From contig JACAXG010000309.1 in assembly GCA_018881555.1 (NCBI GenBank), positions 158,944-222,943 of the forward strand: a stretch of DNA of 64,000 nt, read 5' to 3'. This DNA is from Amblyornis subalaris. Its lineage: Eukaryota > Chordata > Aves > Passeriformes > Ptilonorhynchidae. The position numbers and the translations under genes were made by a program. Below, one piece after another: positions 30,991-43,821 of the stretch (its first letter is position 1; each line of letters starts with the position of its first letter). Below the pieces are notes generated by a model that searched no databases, was not told the DNA's origin, and worked only from the letters and a program-made list of their open reading frames with translations.

Positions 30991-31445
30991 AAATATGCTG
31001 CGCAGAACTTTGTGCAGCCTATCTATTCAGCTGGTGCAAATCATCACAGCTCCAAGGAAGCCCATTTATACCAGACAAAAACCTTTTTCCCTTCTCCTGA
31101 TCCAGTTATTTCGCTCCCCATTTGAGTCACTGCAACACACTCAAGATTGACAGAAGGCACTAAGGTTATCAGATAAACAAGAAAGCTCCTTTCCAGTCCT
31201 TCAAAGCAACAAAGCACTTTGTACATCCAGGATGCCAAACTTTTGTACCCTCAATGAACACATCTCAGCCTGGTGAACATAAGAAAGGCCTCTTCTTGGT
31301 CCTGCAGTGTGGCTATATTCCATCAACCAGGACTTGCTTCCAGTAAGAAACAAAAAGCACTTAAAAAATGCTTCAGAAAAAATTAGCCAAAGAAAATTGC
31401 CACATACATATCATTATTTCTAATTGTCTATTCTATTGTAAATGC
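30991..31445. other. No recognised feature
   Basis: Low-complexity-free sequence without a credible gene or repeat that I can name. It may be ordinary host DNA flanking the CR1. Confidence 0.5.
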
Positions 31446-31449
31446 ATGT

Positions 31450-32150
31450 TATATATACTCGGATGTTTTGATACGCAGATAAAAACTCTATAACCCGAAA
31501 GTTATAAAGTAGGTATATTTTATTTCAGCATGCTGGGCACATGGAGGATAGCTCCTCTTAAGGCATGTGCAACGTCTGTAACAAAGCTCTCTATATTTAT
31601 TTCCTAAAACATTACATATGTATTAAGGTTCCCCAATACGCCTATACATATGCATAACTTAGTCCCGCTTCCCATGATAATGAGCTCTGAGATCATTTCC
31701 ATACGCTTGCGCTTGCGCAGTGCCTCCTGGTGGTCGTGGGCAGGGGTCCCAAAGTGAAGTAAGCGAGTCTTCCTCGGAGTTGAACTTTTTACCTCGCCTC
31801 CTTGCGCATGCTCTCTAGTTCTTTGGTCTCAGTCCAAACTTTATGGCTAGTTTCAACCGGTTTAGGGGTCCAGAAAGCAGGAACCAAGTCACAGTTCCTT
31901 CCTTTTATCAATAGTCTTGCGTCCTCCCTTGTTCTGTTTTGGCAAGCATAATTAGGTTAAGCAAGCAATACAAGCAGCTTTTTCTAGTAGCCCTTAACCC
32001 TTAATTTCCTTGTATCAGTTTTCTGCATCATTTACCGCCTCTATGAGTTATGTGTCAAATGAGGGTCTTTTAGTTTTGTAAATTACATTAACGTCCTCAA
32101 TCACTTCTTGTAGGCATCTAACACACGGTTGTCATAGTGTTTTAAGCTAC
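31450..32150 (-). mobile_element. LTR-like sequence, minus strand
   Basis: A minus-strand AATAAA (31519-31524) and a central block similar to the next entry (CCGCTTCCCATGATAATGAG against CTGCTTCCTATGATAATTAG) suggest a class II LTR. Ends and TSD were not resolved. Confidence 0.4.
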
Positions 32151-32511
32151 GTTTAAGATGTTTGTCCTTTTTTTTATTTTGCTTTAAAAAATGCCATGTA
32201 TCCTTTTTCCCCTCTTTACCTTTAGAAAAGAAATCTAATTTATTGCTCAGAAGAGAGAGGAAGAATGCAGTCATAAGGAAAACTGATCAAATAACACACT
32301 GTGGAAATTAGAAGCTACTGATAAACTGAAGAATTTATTATCCCAAATACAGAGCAATGAGCAATTGTTGATTTATTCAAGGTTTTGGTATTAATTTTCA
32401 GTAAAAGATGTATGGGAAATAAATTACTTCTGTGTGTATTGGCCCAACTGCCCAGGAGACTGTCAGGGCACTAGCTATCATCTTTCTTGTGATACGTAAA
32501 ATATCTGAGAT

Positions 32512-33240
32512 GTTACAAACACCCATGGACAAAGACTCTCCAACTAGTTAAAGTCAGAAAGAAGTATGTTTAATGACAGCGCTGGGACAGCTGTGTGCTA
32601 AGACGCAGTGTCGACTTCTAAAACAATACACAATCTATTTATCTACAACAGTCTTAAATATTCAAAATACAAATACATAGTCATAACATAAACACCTCCC
32701 ATCTCCTGCTTCCTATGATAATTAGTTAAAAGCCATTAAGCATGCGTACTTCACTCCTTAAATGGGTCAGAGGTCTTTTCGAATTGAGGGGGGTCTGCTT
32801 TGATGAAGTAAGGCCATAGTCTTCCTCTGTGACCTTTCTACTTTTGCACCCTTACAATGGATCTGACCCTAAGGTCTCCATGTTCTGCCCTCCCCGATAC
32901 CCATGAGCAGATTCTCCAAANAGAGNAATTAATACANGTCTCCTCTCCTGATCTCTCTAATTCNGTTTCTCTATTTCTCATGTGGGCACAGCTGAACAAA
33001 CNTCTAATGACACACAATCAGTCAGAGGCCTTCTCCTAGTTTCGTTCTCAGCCAATTATTAACTTCTTAATTAACTCCAGCTGAATCTGTCTGCTATATG
33101 GCTTTAGCTAACTAAAAATTAACTCCTTTAACTTAAAACTAAATTCTTTGCAAAATTTGTGTTTCACTTGGTCTAAACATAGTTGTTTAACCTTGACTGG
33201 CTGCTAGGTACCCACCAAGCCACTCTATTACTCTTCCTCC
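32512..33240 (-). mobile_element. Second LTR-like sequence, minus strand
   Basis: It shares the block described for 31450-32150 and begins TGTTACAAACACCC. It contains several undetermined bases around 32921-33002. Borders are approximate. The 32151-32511 and 33241-33437 spacers hold nothing I recognise. Confidence 0.4.
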
Positions 33241-34070
33241 TCAGCAAAAAGGGAGAATAAAATAAGTTCATGGTCGAGATAAAGACAGGGAAATCACTCA
33301 TCAGTTATCATCATGGGCAAAACAGACTCAGGGAAATTAATATATCGACAATTAAATAATAGAGTAGGATAGTGAGAAATAAAAACAAATCTAAAAACAC
33401 CTTTCCACACCACTCGCTTGTTCCCAGGCTCAACTTCTGTTATGGGTTCGACAAATGAAATTTTTTTTTCTTTCCCCATCTAGCAGGGAGACTGTGTAGA
33501 CGGGGAAGGGCTAGCCAGGAACTAATGGGCGATAATTAAGAACAAAGAAAGTTGCCTATCCACCCCCATTCCACACTGATCACCCAGAATGGGCGATACT
33601 TAAGGACAAAAGGGATTGCTTGCCCAACCCAGATGCCAGGACAATTTCCCCAATTAAAGAAACAAGAGCTGGAAATGTTGGCCAGGGGATTGTTCCCCAG
33701 AGGCTGGAGCTTATCATCGCGAGAGGTGAAGTGTAACAATAGAGCGATGTAGAGTTCCCTGGCAGGTGCAAAGGAGAGCTCATTTATTGCGAAAACCAGG
33801 CCTTTTTAAGCAGTTAGGCCGCTATCAAAATACATACCAAAGAAACACAACAAACAGTAATTCAACCAGTCACCATAAGCCACGAGGTGATCATGCAAAG
33901 ATTATGTAACTTGTTTTTTCTACCTCTAAGTCAGCTGAGCTCGCTCCCAGAGGCCTTCTGTCCTTAGCCGAAGTAACAGAATTAAGCCATTAGTTTACAA
34001 GAGTAATAAGGCCTTCATTTTGTAAGGTTTTACCTATCTGCAACATCTCCCCCTTCCTTTGTTTTTTGTG

Positions 34071-34331
34071 TTAAGGGTTTGTGTACCCGAGTGCCAAAAC
34101 AGTCTGCACCTGTAAAGCCATTATCTTATGAAGACTATTATTGATCATTTGTTGCACACAAGATAAGATACATAGAATACAGATCACAATCAATAAAAAC
34201 CCATCAAAAACAACGGTGTCACTGACAAAGAGGCCCACAGCATAGGAAAATAAAAATAGTGTCCAATGTCCCCAGAAAAAGAGCTGCTGCTTCTGCACTT
34301 GGAAGTTACTGGCTACTGTTCCAAAGCTCAT
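34071..34331 (-). pseudogene. Envelope-like membrane tail (copy 2)
   Basis: An 86-residue open frame has two hydrophobic segments and a ~25-residue tail ending GYTNP. It is very similar to 25479-25661 but longer, and lies against the 3' LTR. I infer an Env anchor and cytoplasmic tail. Confidence 0.5.
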
Positions 34332-34525
34332 ATGGCTGGAGCTCAGGAGCCATGCTGTTTAGGCAGGAAGGAGTCCGTTAGCTGGAAATGCTGACTTTAT
34401 GTTACCAGAATGTCCTTCTTGGCTATGAGGGCTGGATGGTGATTAGATCATTTTTCCTCTCATGGGGCCTCGTCTTCTTGGAGGCGATCAATGTTTGTCC
34501 AGTCAAGCAGGTAACCACTTTAGAC

Positions 34526-35062
34526 TGATGCCAAAGAGACTTTTGCTTTTATACTTTTTATATTAATAGTATATTAATAGCCCTGTAGTCCTGTAGCCCT
34601 GTAGCCTTTATCTTCTAACCTTGTAAATTCTGAGCTAGTAATTTTCCCTATCCCCTAGGCCCTATGCCCTAGTCCCTATCCCTATATTCAAAATAAGATT
34701 CCTGTTGACCTTATCACCACTAGTGTCCTAGGGGACCAGGGACACTTCTTTGTCCCATGTCTCCTAAAAGCCCAAACAACATTAGCAAGCAGCATTGGGG
34801 GGATTTCAGTAGGAGGCTGAGCCAAAGGAAATCACCTCATTAACCGTATTTCTAATTGGAAGATTTTTATAAACTATTTTAATTTGATGTAAACCTATAA
34901 AAGTGCTATGGGTACACACCAAGGAGAACGGACACTTGGGACGGGACACAAAATTGATTAGTGTGTGCTTTGTATCCTGGGAGGACCTCCAATAAAGGTA
35001 ACTGCTTTCCCTACCCTCATAACAATCGTCCAGCTTCTGATTTTAAGCAGATAAAGGCATCA
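34526..35062 (+). mobile_element. Class I solo LTR (537 bp)
   Basis: Perfect 7-bp inverted ends TGATGCC and GGCATCA are flanked by AGAC (34522-34525 and 35063-35066). AATAAA lies near 34993. It is the same family as 11069-11602. Copy 1 of the host provirus lacks it, confirming the insertion. Confidence 0.85.
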
Positions 35063-38000
35063 AGACCTGTTGGCAATAAAACACGTGTGCCTTCTCCCCT
35101 AGGTTAGTAAACCAGCTGGGCCTTGCCATTGCACACCTGATTGTGGATCCTTATGTAAAACTTCTGGAAATTGGTTCTGCACACACAAATCTTCAGAGCA
35201 GTATTGCTCTGCCGGGGATCAAAATTGATGATCTGCCTGCAAAAACTTTAGTGTAAATCGTGCATTATGTAAATGTTTCTGAGGAGCCACATTCCCCCTT
35301 CTTTGTTGTTTTTGATAACATACACGTCTCTTACTATGAACATGAAGGCACCATAAAAGTAAGACAATATGTGTAATAAAGCAAGCAACTCACACTGAGC
35401 AGAAGTAAGCAAGGTAATACATGTAATCATTAGCACACGACAAAAAGGATAGTGATTCAGCACGATACACCATCAATTGCCTAAATATTGTAGCATCACC
35501 CAGTGTCTGCAATAGCTGGCGAGCCCTGAGTCACAGTGAGGACCTGGAGAACCTTCCTGGGCAAGGCTTCCAAGGTTACCTCGAAAGGGGATCCAGCTTT
35601 TAGAAGGCTAGATCGGCAAGCCAAAGTGACTTGATTACATTTGTAGAGCAGAAACATCTGGGTTTGCTGGCATAAGTCCGACCAGCGAGGGCCAGGGCTT
35701 GGCCAGAGCCAAGGCCTTAACTGGAAGGGCTTCCCTAACATATCCTACAGACAAACCTCTATCAATGGCAGTTGGGAAATTTTTTTAAAAGTATATAGTC
35801 CTTGCAGATAACTACACCATGGTGTGTAAAAGTCTGTACAGCAGCGGGCTTTGTCATTTATCTCTAGCTAAGTAGTCAATGATACCTTGAACAAACTGCA
35901 AACAAACAAAAGGATGCATATGTGTAACATCAAATAACATCGTGGGGATAATGTCCATTATAAAAGGTCAGTGAATTCATGCCATGACATTAACAACACA
36001 ATCAGAATCGTTAATATAGCAGCAGTAACTGCTCTAAAAAGTCAAGAGTATATTTTTCCACACATCTATGCATATATAACAATTAAGGCAAAATAAAAGC
36101 AAGAGAGAAAGCACTAAACACAACCAATAATATCCATAACTCATAATTGTTACTCATTTTTCTGTGTCACCTGTGGAAGATTAAACAGCAAAGAGTGCTA
36201 TAAATAATTATCCCAAGTGACCCATGTAGAACATTTATACCCATAGAATTATCAACAAAAACTAAGGATCTAAGAAACTGCATCTTCACATTTTTTTACA
36301 CAACTCATTATCTTATATTCTTCAATAATTGCTTACCAAATCTCCATCATAATTGCTTCAATCAGTTCCATCTTATCTCTATAACAAAAGAACAGTATAT
36401 TTCAAATTAAAGAGCATATTTCAACAGAACTTAACCTCACATCACTTAAATTTAGACACACGTAAACTGAACAGAACATAAAATTAACATCATTTAGACT
36501 CTGCAGAACTTAACAGAACTTGAAAGTAACATCATTTAAAAAAACTAAAGTCAGAATTGAGAGTGTTCCTTTAAAAGTGTCAGATACAACAGAATTTAAC
36601 TCATCTTGACTCCATCATTACAAGAAAGCTACTGAAAATTTGTCAATTTGTCCTGGAGTGACTTTATGATGCTATATATCCCAATTGCCCGCTTAATGAA
36701 AAATATTAAATCTGTGTCTTTAAGCTGGCTCGAGAAGCCAGGAGCTATGTTTTGGTTTTCTTTGAAGGATATTTATATTCTTTTACTTATCAACTCGCTA
36801 TGTTATGGTTCTCAGGAGAGAACATCTCAGCAGTTGCTTTCTATAGTTGAAGGTGAAGGGGCACTGTTTTACTTTTTACCCTTTTTTTCTTGTGAGCTTT
36901 CGCCCTGCTTTACTCAGCTGAGGGATATTCGGACAGAATTGAAACTTGCTTTTGGCTTTTTCCCTCTTCTGCCTGAGGCAAGGGAAGAAGACAGGTTTTT
37001 TTTCTCCTAGGATCGTAGGTTTTTTTCTTCTTCCTTTGGGCTGTACAACAGACAACTGGGCTCTGTTCTACATACCATCTCTCCGGGCCTACACCTTTAG
37101 GCCTGGAGAGGGCCTACTCCGTACTCAAGCAGCTAGCTAGAGACAGAGCAGAAGACCACACCTGCCAAGGACTCAGGACTTTGATTCATCCAGGTTATTC
37201 TCATCACGAGAGGTTTATTATCTAACATTATTCCTTTTTATTTTTATTTCTTTTCCCTTCCCCTGGTGCCTGCGTGCACCCCCCTCAGCAGCTGGGTTTT
37301 GTTAAATAAACAGGTTTTTTTCACTTTCCTCCGAGAAATTCTTAAGGAAAGGGGAAGGGAGTTTCGAACACTTTCTTTTGCAGAGGAAGCTCTTCGAGTC
37401 TTCCTCCTAAGTTTGTCCAGACTGTGACAAACAGTTAAACATCAATGAACAATATACAAGCAAACAACTGATTCTTAAATGAAATAGCAGCAACATGGAT
37501 TTACTGGAGAGATTATAAAGGTGTGGCAAATACATTATGATTTTACATAATTCAGTTGTGAGAATAGCTCATGATAACTGCGAACATAATTGAAAAACAT
37601 CTGTTCACGGTCAGGACTTTTCTAGTATAAGCACAGTTTTGCATGATTTTCCAAACTGTAACTGTACTCCAAAAATGACAACATTGCATGCCTTGGCAAA
37701 TTGCATTTAAAACTAGATCAGTTAGGACTGCTTTCCTGTAATTGTCAGTACAATAGATTTGACCTTAGACTATTAAAGCTAATGGGATATAAGCATCTAA
37801 GGATAAAACATCAAGGGCCTAGTTATATAATACTGCCATAAGTTTTGCATATGTAACTCTTTTAGGCCAGTGGGTGTATAAGACTGACACGTACATAGAA
37901 AGAGCTACAAAGTCATGGTAACTGTTTTGATATCAAGCTCAATTTCAATTCATAAGTGGCAAGGAAGAATGGAATCTACACTTGAATCACTGAATAGCTC

Positions 38001-38226
38001 TACTCACATGCTGTCACGTGTCTTTGTGGCGAAAGAATCACAATAAAACTACAGGCAAAGCTAGCACAAGTCTGCTTGCCTTTTCACAGTGGAAAGTCAT
38101 GAGCTAATTATATATAAACCTTGAAAAGCCTTTGTAGATAAAAAAAAGAAACAACTTTTTAATTAACGAGTGGCTAAGCCTGCCATGGGCCTCACTTATC
38201 TAAGTGTTCCCAGTAACTCCCCTAAA
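35063..38226 (-). other. AT-rich non-coding tract of pol-less provirus, copy 2
   Basis: It aligns with 25850-28470 of copy 1, apart from the LTR at 36649-37429. No coding frame was accepted. Confidence 0.7.
36649..37429 (+). mobile_element. ERVL-type LTR (about 780 bp)
   Basis: It runs from TGTCCTGGAGTG to CTGTGACA, with TTAAATAAACAGG near 37303. Copy 1 lacks it at the equivalent site near 27580. I could not find a clean TSD. Its 3' half matches the LTR piece at 44331-44817. Confidence 0.75.
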
Positions 38227-38790
38227 TCATGCAGTGGTTTGACATGCAGGCTTTAAAGTTAATTCCTGTGCCTCACATTTTGTTCCATTAGTATCTACGC
38301 TAAGCATTTCTAAGGAGGGATCTATTAAATTTTCCAAGGGGCCACAATATCGTACAAATATGAATCTTACCATCCACAAACTAAAATGTAATCCACATAG
38401 CGATAATTGATGCTTTGAGGGTTTGTAAATATTTTCCCAGGCATACAGGCTTCTAATTTTCATGGTAACAGCTAACATCATTATAAGTGAGGAAAGAATC
38501 AGTATTAAGTCAGGCCTAATCAGACCTCCAAGCCAGAATTTTTGAAAGGGCAGCACATATCTCACAGGAAAAGTCCTACAAATCATGCACACACCTTCAC
38601 CTGTTAACTGAATGACAAACAAAGGAGGTTGCGTTTGTTGTAAAGCCAACCAAAATATCTCCATATTTTAACACGGACTCTTGGCAATTCTGATAGCCAA
38701 GTGCAGTACCATCAGCATTCCTCATAAGACATAAATCTGTCGTCTGATCCTGATTTATGAGTCCCGAGTCAGGATAACTCCCAAAGGCCA
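38227..38790 (-). pseudogene. Envelope-like frame (copy 2)
   Basis: Two overlapping frames (38227-38664 and the end of 38597-38983) include YPDSGLINQD, a Cys-rich YQNCQE stretch, an N-glycosylation site in TTNATSF and a hydrophobic LILILSSLIMMLAVTM segment. The character is that of an envelope glycoprotein, but I cannot assign it to a known family. In copy 1 the same region (about 28460-29000) has no open frame. Confidence 0.4.
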
Positions 38791-38799
38791 GCTGCATCT

Positions 38800-39800
38800 T
38801 GGCAAGTGGAGGCCGGCACGGCCGTGGAGGGCCTGGAAAGGTGGGGGAACTGGAGGGTTCGGGGGGGCGGGGGGGACCGAGAGGGCCGGGGATAGTGAGG
38901 CAGCAGCAGAGAACAGCCAGCTGGAATGCTGCAAACCCAGGCAGGCCCCGACCCTGCCACCCGGTGGGCGGTGGCGGCAGCATCGGGAGCAGGAGCAGAG
39001 TGAGCGGGGGAGGCTGGGGTTCCGTCAGCCCCGCAGCTGTGGCCCATTGCGTTCCGCTTGGCTCCGCTCTGCTCGTCCTGGCCCACCCTGGACCGGGGAG
39101 CCATGGGGCCTAAAGGGGCAGGCGGGACCTGGCGGATCCTGGGGTTTCAGCAGGTGAAGGAGCCACCACGCAGGGGGAACTTGCGCAGGGGGGGCAGGTG
39201 GCAAGAGAAGCACTGCGGCGGGAGCAGGGGGAGCGGCAGCAGCTGGGGGTGGTCATTGAGTTCCACTCGGCCCTGCTCCGCTCGGCCCGGCTGGGGCGGA
39301 GGGGCCAGGGGGCCGATAGATGCCTCCACCAGTGGGGCAGCCCCGGGGGGGGGTTGGGGCGTGGGGGGCAGGTGGAGAAGGAGCCACCGGGAGGGGGGGG
39401 CTGGCAACGAAGAAGCCACGGCTGGAGAGGCACCGAAGAGGCTGCTGGATGGGAGTCTGTGTTTAAAGAAGCCGCTCCGACGGAAGCCAGCACCGGGCAA
39501 GCATGCTACAGGGCAGGCACTGCGAGGAGGGGCCGAGGGCGGGCCATACTCCGATGGGGAGGCCTTCTCCGAGGGGGGGGAGCCTTGCTCCGAGGAGGGG
39601 AGAGCCTTGGTCCTAGGGGGGCCGTTGGCGGTGTGCGCAGGGACTGGGGCCACCGAAACTGGCTGGGGGCGTCGAAAGGGACCAAGACTGCTGGGTGCAC
39701 CAAAGGGGCTGTGGGCAGCAGGGGGGCCTGGGGTCACTGATAGGAGCTGTGGACGATGGGGGGGCATCTTTAGTGCCCGTAAAGTCACACTCATTGTGAG
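38800..39800 (-). pseudogene. Proline-rich region (copy 2)
   Basis: A 215-residue frame (39147-39794) of proline, serine and alanine in very GC-rich DNA corresponds to 29240-29780 in copy 1. Position suggests a gag-type linker. A second open reading on the plus strand is a composition artefact. Confidence 0.5.
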
Positions 39801-39844
39801 TTCATTAGTCCAAATTGAGGATCAATCCTTTCCCTGGATCCAGT

Positions 39845-40062
39845 CCTTGTAACTCTGCCCAGGTTTGTTATGGGTAGCTGTTCTAGCAGTCCCTGGTGCA
39901 GGTATGCGTTGGGGTTTTAATATCAAAGCATCTCTCATGTAGGAGACAGTTACAGGGTTCTCTAACTCATAATAAAAGTCTCTCCAATGTGGAGGATGTT
40001 TTGCAATATCCTTAAGGTGGACCGATGCTATCGGGACACCCCCCGGGGTCTGGGATACTCAC
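39845..40062 (-). other. Conserved short frame (copy 2)
   Basis: Open frame homologous to 29832-30060, again without a start codon and again preceded by GTGAGTAT. Differences between the copies are largely silent or conservative across some 60 codons. Confidence 0.5.
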
Positions 40063-40325
40063 AGTCCCTTGGTTCTTTGTCCAGCGAATACTACTGATCT
40101 GACCTTATAGGCTGTGCTGACATTTTGCATTCCGTCAGATTGTAATTCGCAAATAAAAGTCCTCTGTTGTAGAATGGCCTGGGCTCTGCTTTCTGCTTGC
40201 AGTGTAGTGGTCCAGGGTCGTAGGGGTCGCTTGGCTGGGTCACGGTGCATTTCTCATGTCCTGTTGTTCTGGGTCTGTGGGGCTTCATCCCTGGCAGCAG
40301 TCCAAGCCTTCACGGTGATCTGATG

Positions 40326-40343
40326 TTCCTCGTTCGGGTGCCA
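40326..40343 (-). other. Primer-binding site of copy 2 (mutated tRNA-Lys)
   Basis: The minus strand reads TGGCACCCGAACGAGGAA, the copy 1 site with a few changes, two bases inside the 5' LTR. Confidence 0.7.
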
Positions 40344-40452
40344 GATGTGTCGATAGAGTGAAGTAGAGTTCCCAGGCAGGTGCAAAGGAGAGCTCGTTTA
40401 TTGCAAAAACCAGGCCTTTTTGAGCAGTTAGGCTGTTATCAAAATATGTACC

Positions 40453-41893
40453 TGTGGTGGTTTAACCCAATGTGGAGAATACCGATTGATTAAAACAGCT
40501 GATGGACAATTAGTTTAAACCACTGATATAGTAAAAGACACCTCTGCTGGAGATATGTTTAAGAAAACACCCAGGAAATACATCCTGTCCTCTTTTTTCC
40601 CTTGCCGCTCCTGCGGCAGGACAGTCCAGGGACTGGGCCCCCAGCCTGGCCTGGTGGTGCGGGCCCGGGCCTCTTCCAGCCTGGGGCCCGGCGGGCACCA
40701 GCCCATTCCATGTAGCCCTGGCCCATTTCATCTGGCCCACAGCGGGGCTGAGCCAGCCCGGCGGCCGTGGGAGCCGAAGCTGCTGAGGGAGAAGGGACTG
40801 GCCCCAAAGACACCCTGCTCACTGTGCAGTGAGAACAAAGGAGACACGGGTGGCACGGCGGTCATGGCGCAGGCACAGCACCATGAACAGCTGCAAAGCG
40901 GCGTGGCAGCAGTACAGCGGCTCAGGCGGCGGCACGGCGTGGCCCCGGCAGGGAGGCAGCCCCTCCCTTTTCTCCTTCAGCACGGTGCAGCTACAACATA
41001 TGGCTGAATGAGAGCAGATGAGTATTACCCCGGGGTGAATCCCATAAATTCTCCTGCAGGTATTTTCTGCAAATATTAACTTCTCTTCCAAGTCAGAGAG
41101 AAAGGAAAGCAAGTCACATGAGGGGAAGAAATATGGCGACTGGAAGCTCAACTGAGGAGAAGGAGGAAGTAGCAGATGAGAAGCCATCTTACCATTGGAA
41201 CTGACCCCTTTCTGTAAGCCGTTGGTGAGACTGTAATAGAACCAAACTCTTCTTCTCTATAATCCACTAAGAAGCATGGGGGGATCTGAAATTCACAACA
41301 GCCTGAGAATAAGTACACTATGCTATGAGCAGATGATGATGTAGTTTTTGGAAGTTATGAAAGGGAGGGAGAGACTTGACTTTAGGCTGGAATGACTCGT
41401 CCTTAAAAGTTTAACCCCATTGGATTCCTTTGTGACCCACGAACTGTAAGTTTCTTGTGGGAGAGAGAATTCACCACTGCAGAATCTGGGCGGGCTGTGG
41501 TATTTTCTGAAGGTTTGGAACCACGCTGAACACACTCCGCTGGGAGCTATCTTGTGTGGGATGGACCCCAGAGCACAACAGAAAGAACTCTTTTCCCATC
41601 CAGAAAATGGCAATAAGAACTCTTAATCAAAAAGATCAAAATCCCATGTTTTATGTCCCTTTGTGTGATCAGTGAGAAAGGTTGGGATGTATTGGAAAGA
41701 GAGGGAGTGTTTGGAGATTTGCCTTAGTATCTTTATTATCATTATTCTTTTCTTACTTTTAGCTTGTTAGGTAATAAATATATTTTACTATTTTAAGCTT
41801 TGGAGCCTGTTTTTGCCGTGTACTTCCTTCATTCTCCTCTTAAGAATACAATATCATGGGGCGTCTGGGGTTTTCCCAGGCTAACCTATGACA
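40453..41893 (+). mobile_element. 5' LTR of ERVL provirus (about 1.44 kb)
   Basis: It starts TGTGGTGGTTTAACCC and ends CCTATGACA. AATAAA lies near 41774. The second half resembles 23363-24554. A degenerate primer-binding region (TGGTGTGTTGGCAGGG) begins at 41898. Confidence 0.7.
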
Positions 41894-41942
41894 TATTTGG
41901 TGTGTTGGCAGGGAAAGTGAAAAAAGCTGTGCTAATTACAAT

Positions 41943-43820
41943 TTGGTTTTAATTACTGTGTATTGGGGTAAAGTAGTCACCATGTGGTTTAAGGTACTAA
42001 TGTCTCTCTGTTCTCTAGACCTGCTTGAGGCACTAATGCTTTTCTGGTCTTTAGGCCTGTTTGCTTACCCACAGATAGCCCCAATTTTGTTATTGGCATT
42101 TATCTTTCTCAAAACAGGGATATTAACCCAGATTGCTATTGTGCTTTGCTCGGTGATACTGATTTATAAAAAGTTCATAGAGGTACTGGGAGTTATTCGA
42201 GATGTGTATGGTTTGTTGATTATGTGTTTTGATCTCAGTTGCCTGTTCAGTGGGTCTTACAGTAATTACACCCAATTTGTAGGAGGAGATGGGTTTTCCC
42301 AGCCTTTCCCCTCCTTCTTCCCCTTTGAATCTGGTATGTCACCTTTTGAGAATGTTCAATTTCCTCTGAATGCTAAAGAAACTGCTTTCCTGGTGCTTAA
42401 TCTCGCAGGTTTATTCTATATGGTTTACAACTTCTCTAGAATCAGGGCTGAGATGTCCAAAGGGGCTGATGAGACACCTGACCCAGGCGTGGAAAATCCT
42501 GAGTGGTGTGGGGAATGGGAGAATATGGGCCAAGCCCTGAAGGAATTCTCTGACCCGATAGCCTGGAATTTCCCCCCTGAACAAATTCAGAATCCAGCTG
42601 AGGTGGGGAAATATTTACTAGAGAAGTGCAATGATATTTCTAAAGAGAAAAAGCTTATTGCAATGTGCTGGGCCATGGCATATGCTTATCGCACAGTGCT
42701 AGGTATTGCAGGGCAGCAGATAAAGGCAGAGGGGCAGGAAGATAAATCAGCAGACACCCTAGTTACTCAGGCTGTAGCCAAACCAGACACAGAGCCTAAG
42801 CCAAATACCGTTGCTCCTGTCACGAGAAGAAAGCACAAAACCAAAACTGATCGCCCAGTGAAGGATGATGATAGTGATCCGAGGGAAGGGCCCTCAAAGC
42901 CAGCAACTGACTCAGAACCAGAAATCATTATTGAGTTCATGTCCTTGAAGGACCTTCGTGGCCTAACAAAAGATTACACCCGACGGTCTGATGAATCTAT
43001 ATTAAGTTGGTTAGTCCGTATTTGGGACGCTGCAGGCGATACTACAATTTTCGATGGCACTGAAGCGAGGCATTTGGGATCCGTCACGTGATCCGGCTAT
43101 CGACCAAGAGACGGTAAGGCCATCTGACCCTTACAGTCTCTGGATGCGGCTCTTGGGAAGTGTGAGTGCAAGATACCAGTGCCAAGACAATCTCCATTTG
43201 CAGCAAACCCCGTGGAAGACCATGGAACAAGCGATTCAACGCTTGAGAGAACTGGCGACAATAGAGATCATCTTCACAGAAGACCCAACACATGGAGTTA
43301 GGAACCCAGACTTGATACCACTTACACCAGTGATGTGGCTAAGACTCGTATGACTTGGGCCACAAGAATACTCTTCTGCTTTAGCAGCGATGGAGCCGGA
43401 GGGGACCGTGCGTGATATGTCAAAGAAGCTCTGAGCATATGAAGATGCCATGCATGGCCCAACACATGCAAGAATCTCAGCTGTGGAAACACATCTGCAG
43501 AAAATGGAAGATGAGATGGAGGAGATTAAAGATAACCTTGTCCAAATCTCAGCGGTACAGACCAGAGGTTCTGTTACCAGATGCAGACATTTCCCACCTA
43601 GAGAGAAAGCGTACACCTCACGAGGTGAGCTGTGGTTCTTCCTGTGTGATTGTGGAGAAAACATGAGGAGGTGGCATAGAAAACCTACCACTGCTCTGGC
43701 GCGATGAATGCGTGAATTAAAAGAGAGCAAGACTCAAAAAAGAAGTTCCACCAGAAAGGAAGTAGCTTCTAACAAGGACTAGAGGGGCCCTGCCTCTAGC
43801 CAGGTAGAGGCTAGGGAAAA
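41943..43820 (+). pseudogene. gag: ERVL Gag with hydrophobic N-terminus
   Basis: The 382-residue open frame 41943-43091 starts with about 90 residues containing three long hydrophobic stretches (LLLAFIFLKTG, IAIVLCSVILIY), and another near residues 148-163. A polar linker and a basic RRKHKTKT segment follow, then a capsid-like SLKDLRGLTKDYTRR and GTEARHLGS region. The frame then shifts and continues to about 43820 through a coiled-coil (ISAVETHLQKMEDEMEEIKD) and WFFLCDCGENMRRW, with at least three stops. The same order occurs in the ERVLs at 48600 and 60000-61640. Start chosen at the first ATG after the primer site, although upstream starts cannot be excluded. Confidence 0.7.
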
Positions 43821-43821
43821 C

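Noticed and set aside
31044..31238. Possible host exon on the minus strand
   Set aside because: Only 64 codons, no splice signals or recognisable domain.
36641..37435. Target-site duplication for the LTR at 36649-37429
   Set aside because: The flanks (CAATT and AACAG) do not match; insertion is supported only by absence from the paralogous copy.
39058..39852. Plus-strand 264-codon frame
   Set aside because: Same artefact in the second pol-less provirus; repetitive Gly/Arg, no motif.
41943..43091. Host multi-pass membrane protein gene
   Set aside because: It follows an ERVL LTR and primer-site position, continues into capsid-like and protease sequence, and related sequence occurs in two other ERVLs.
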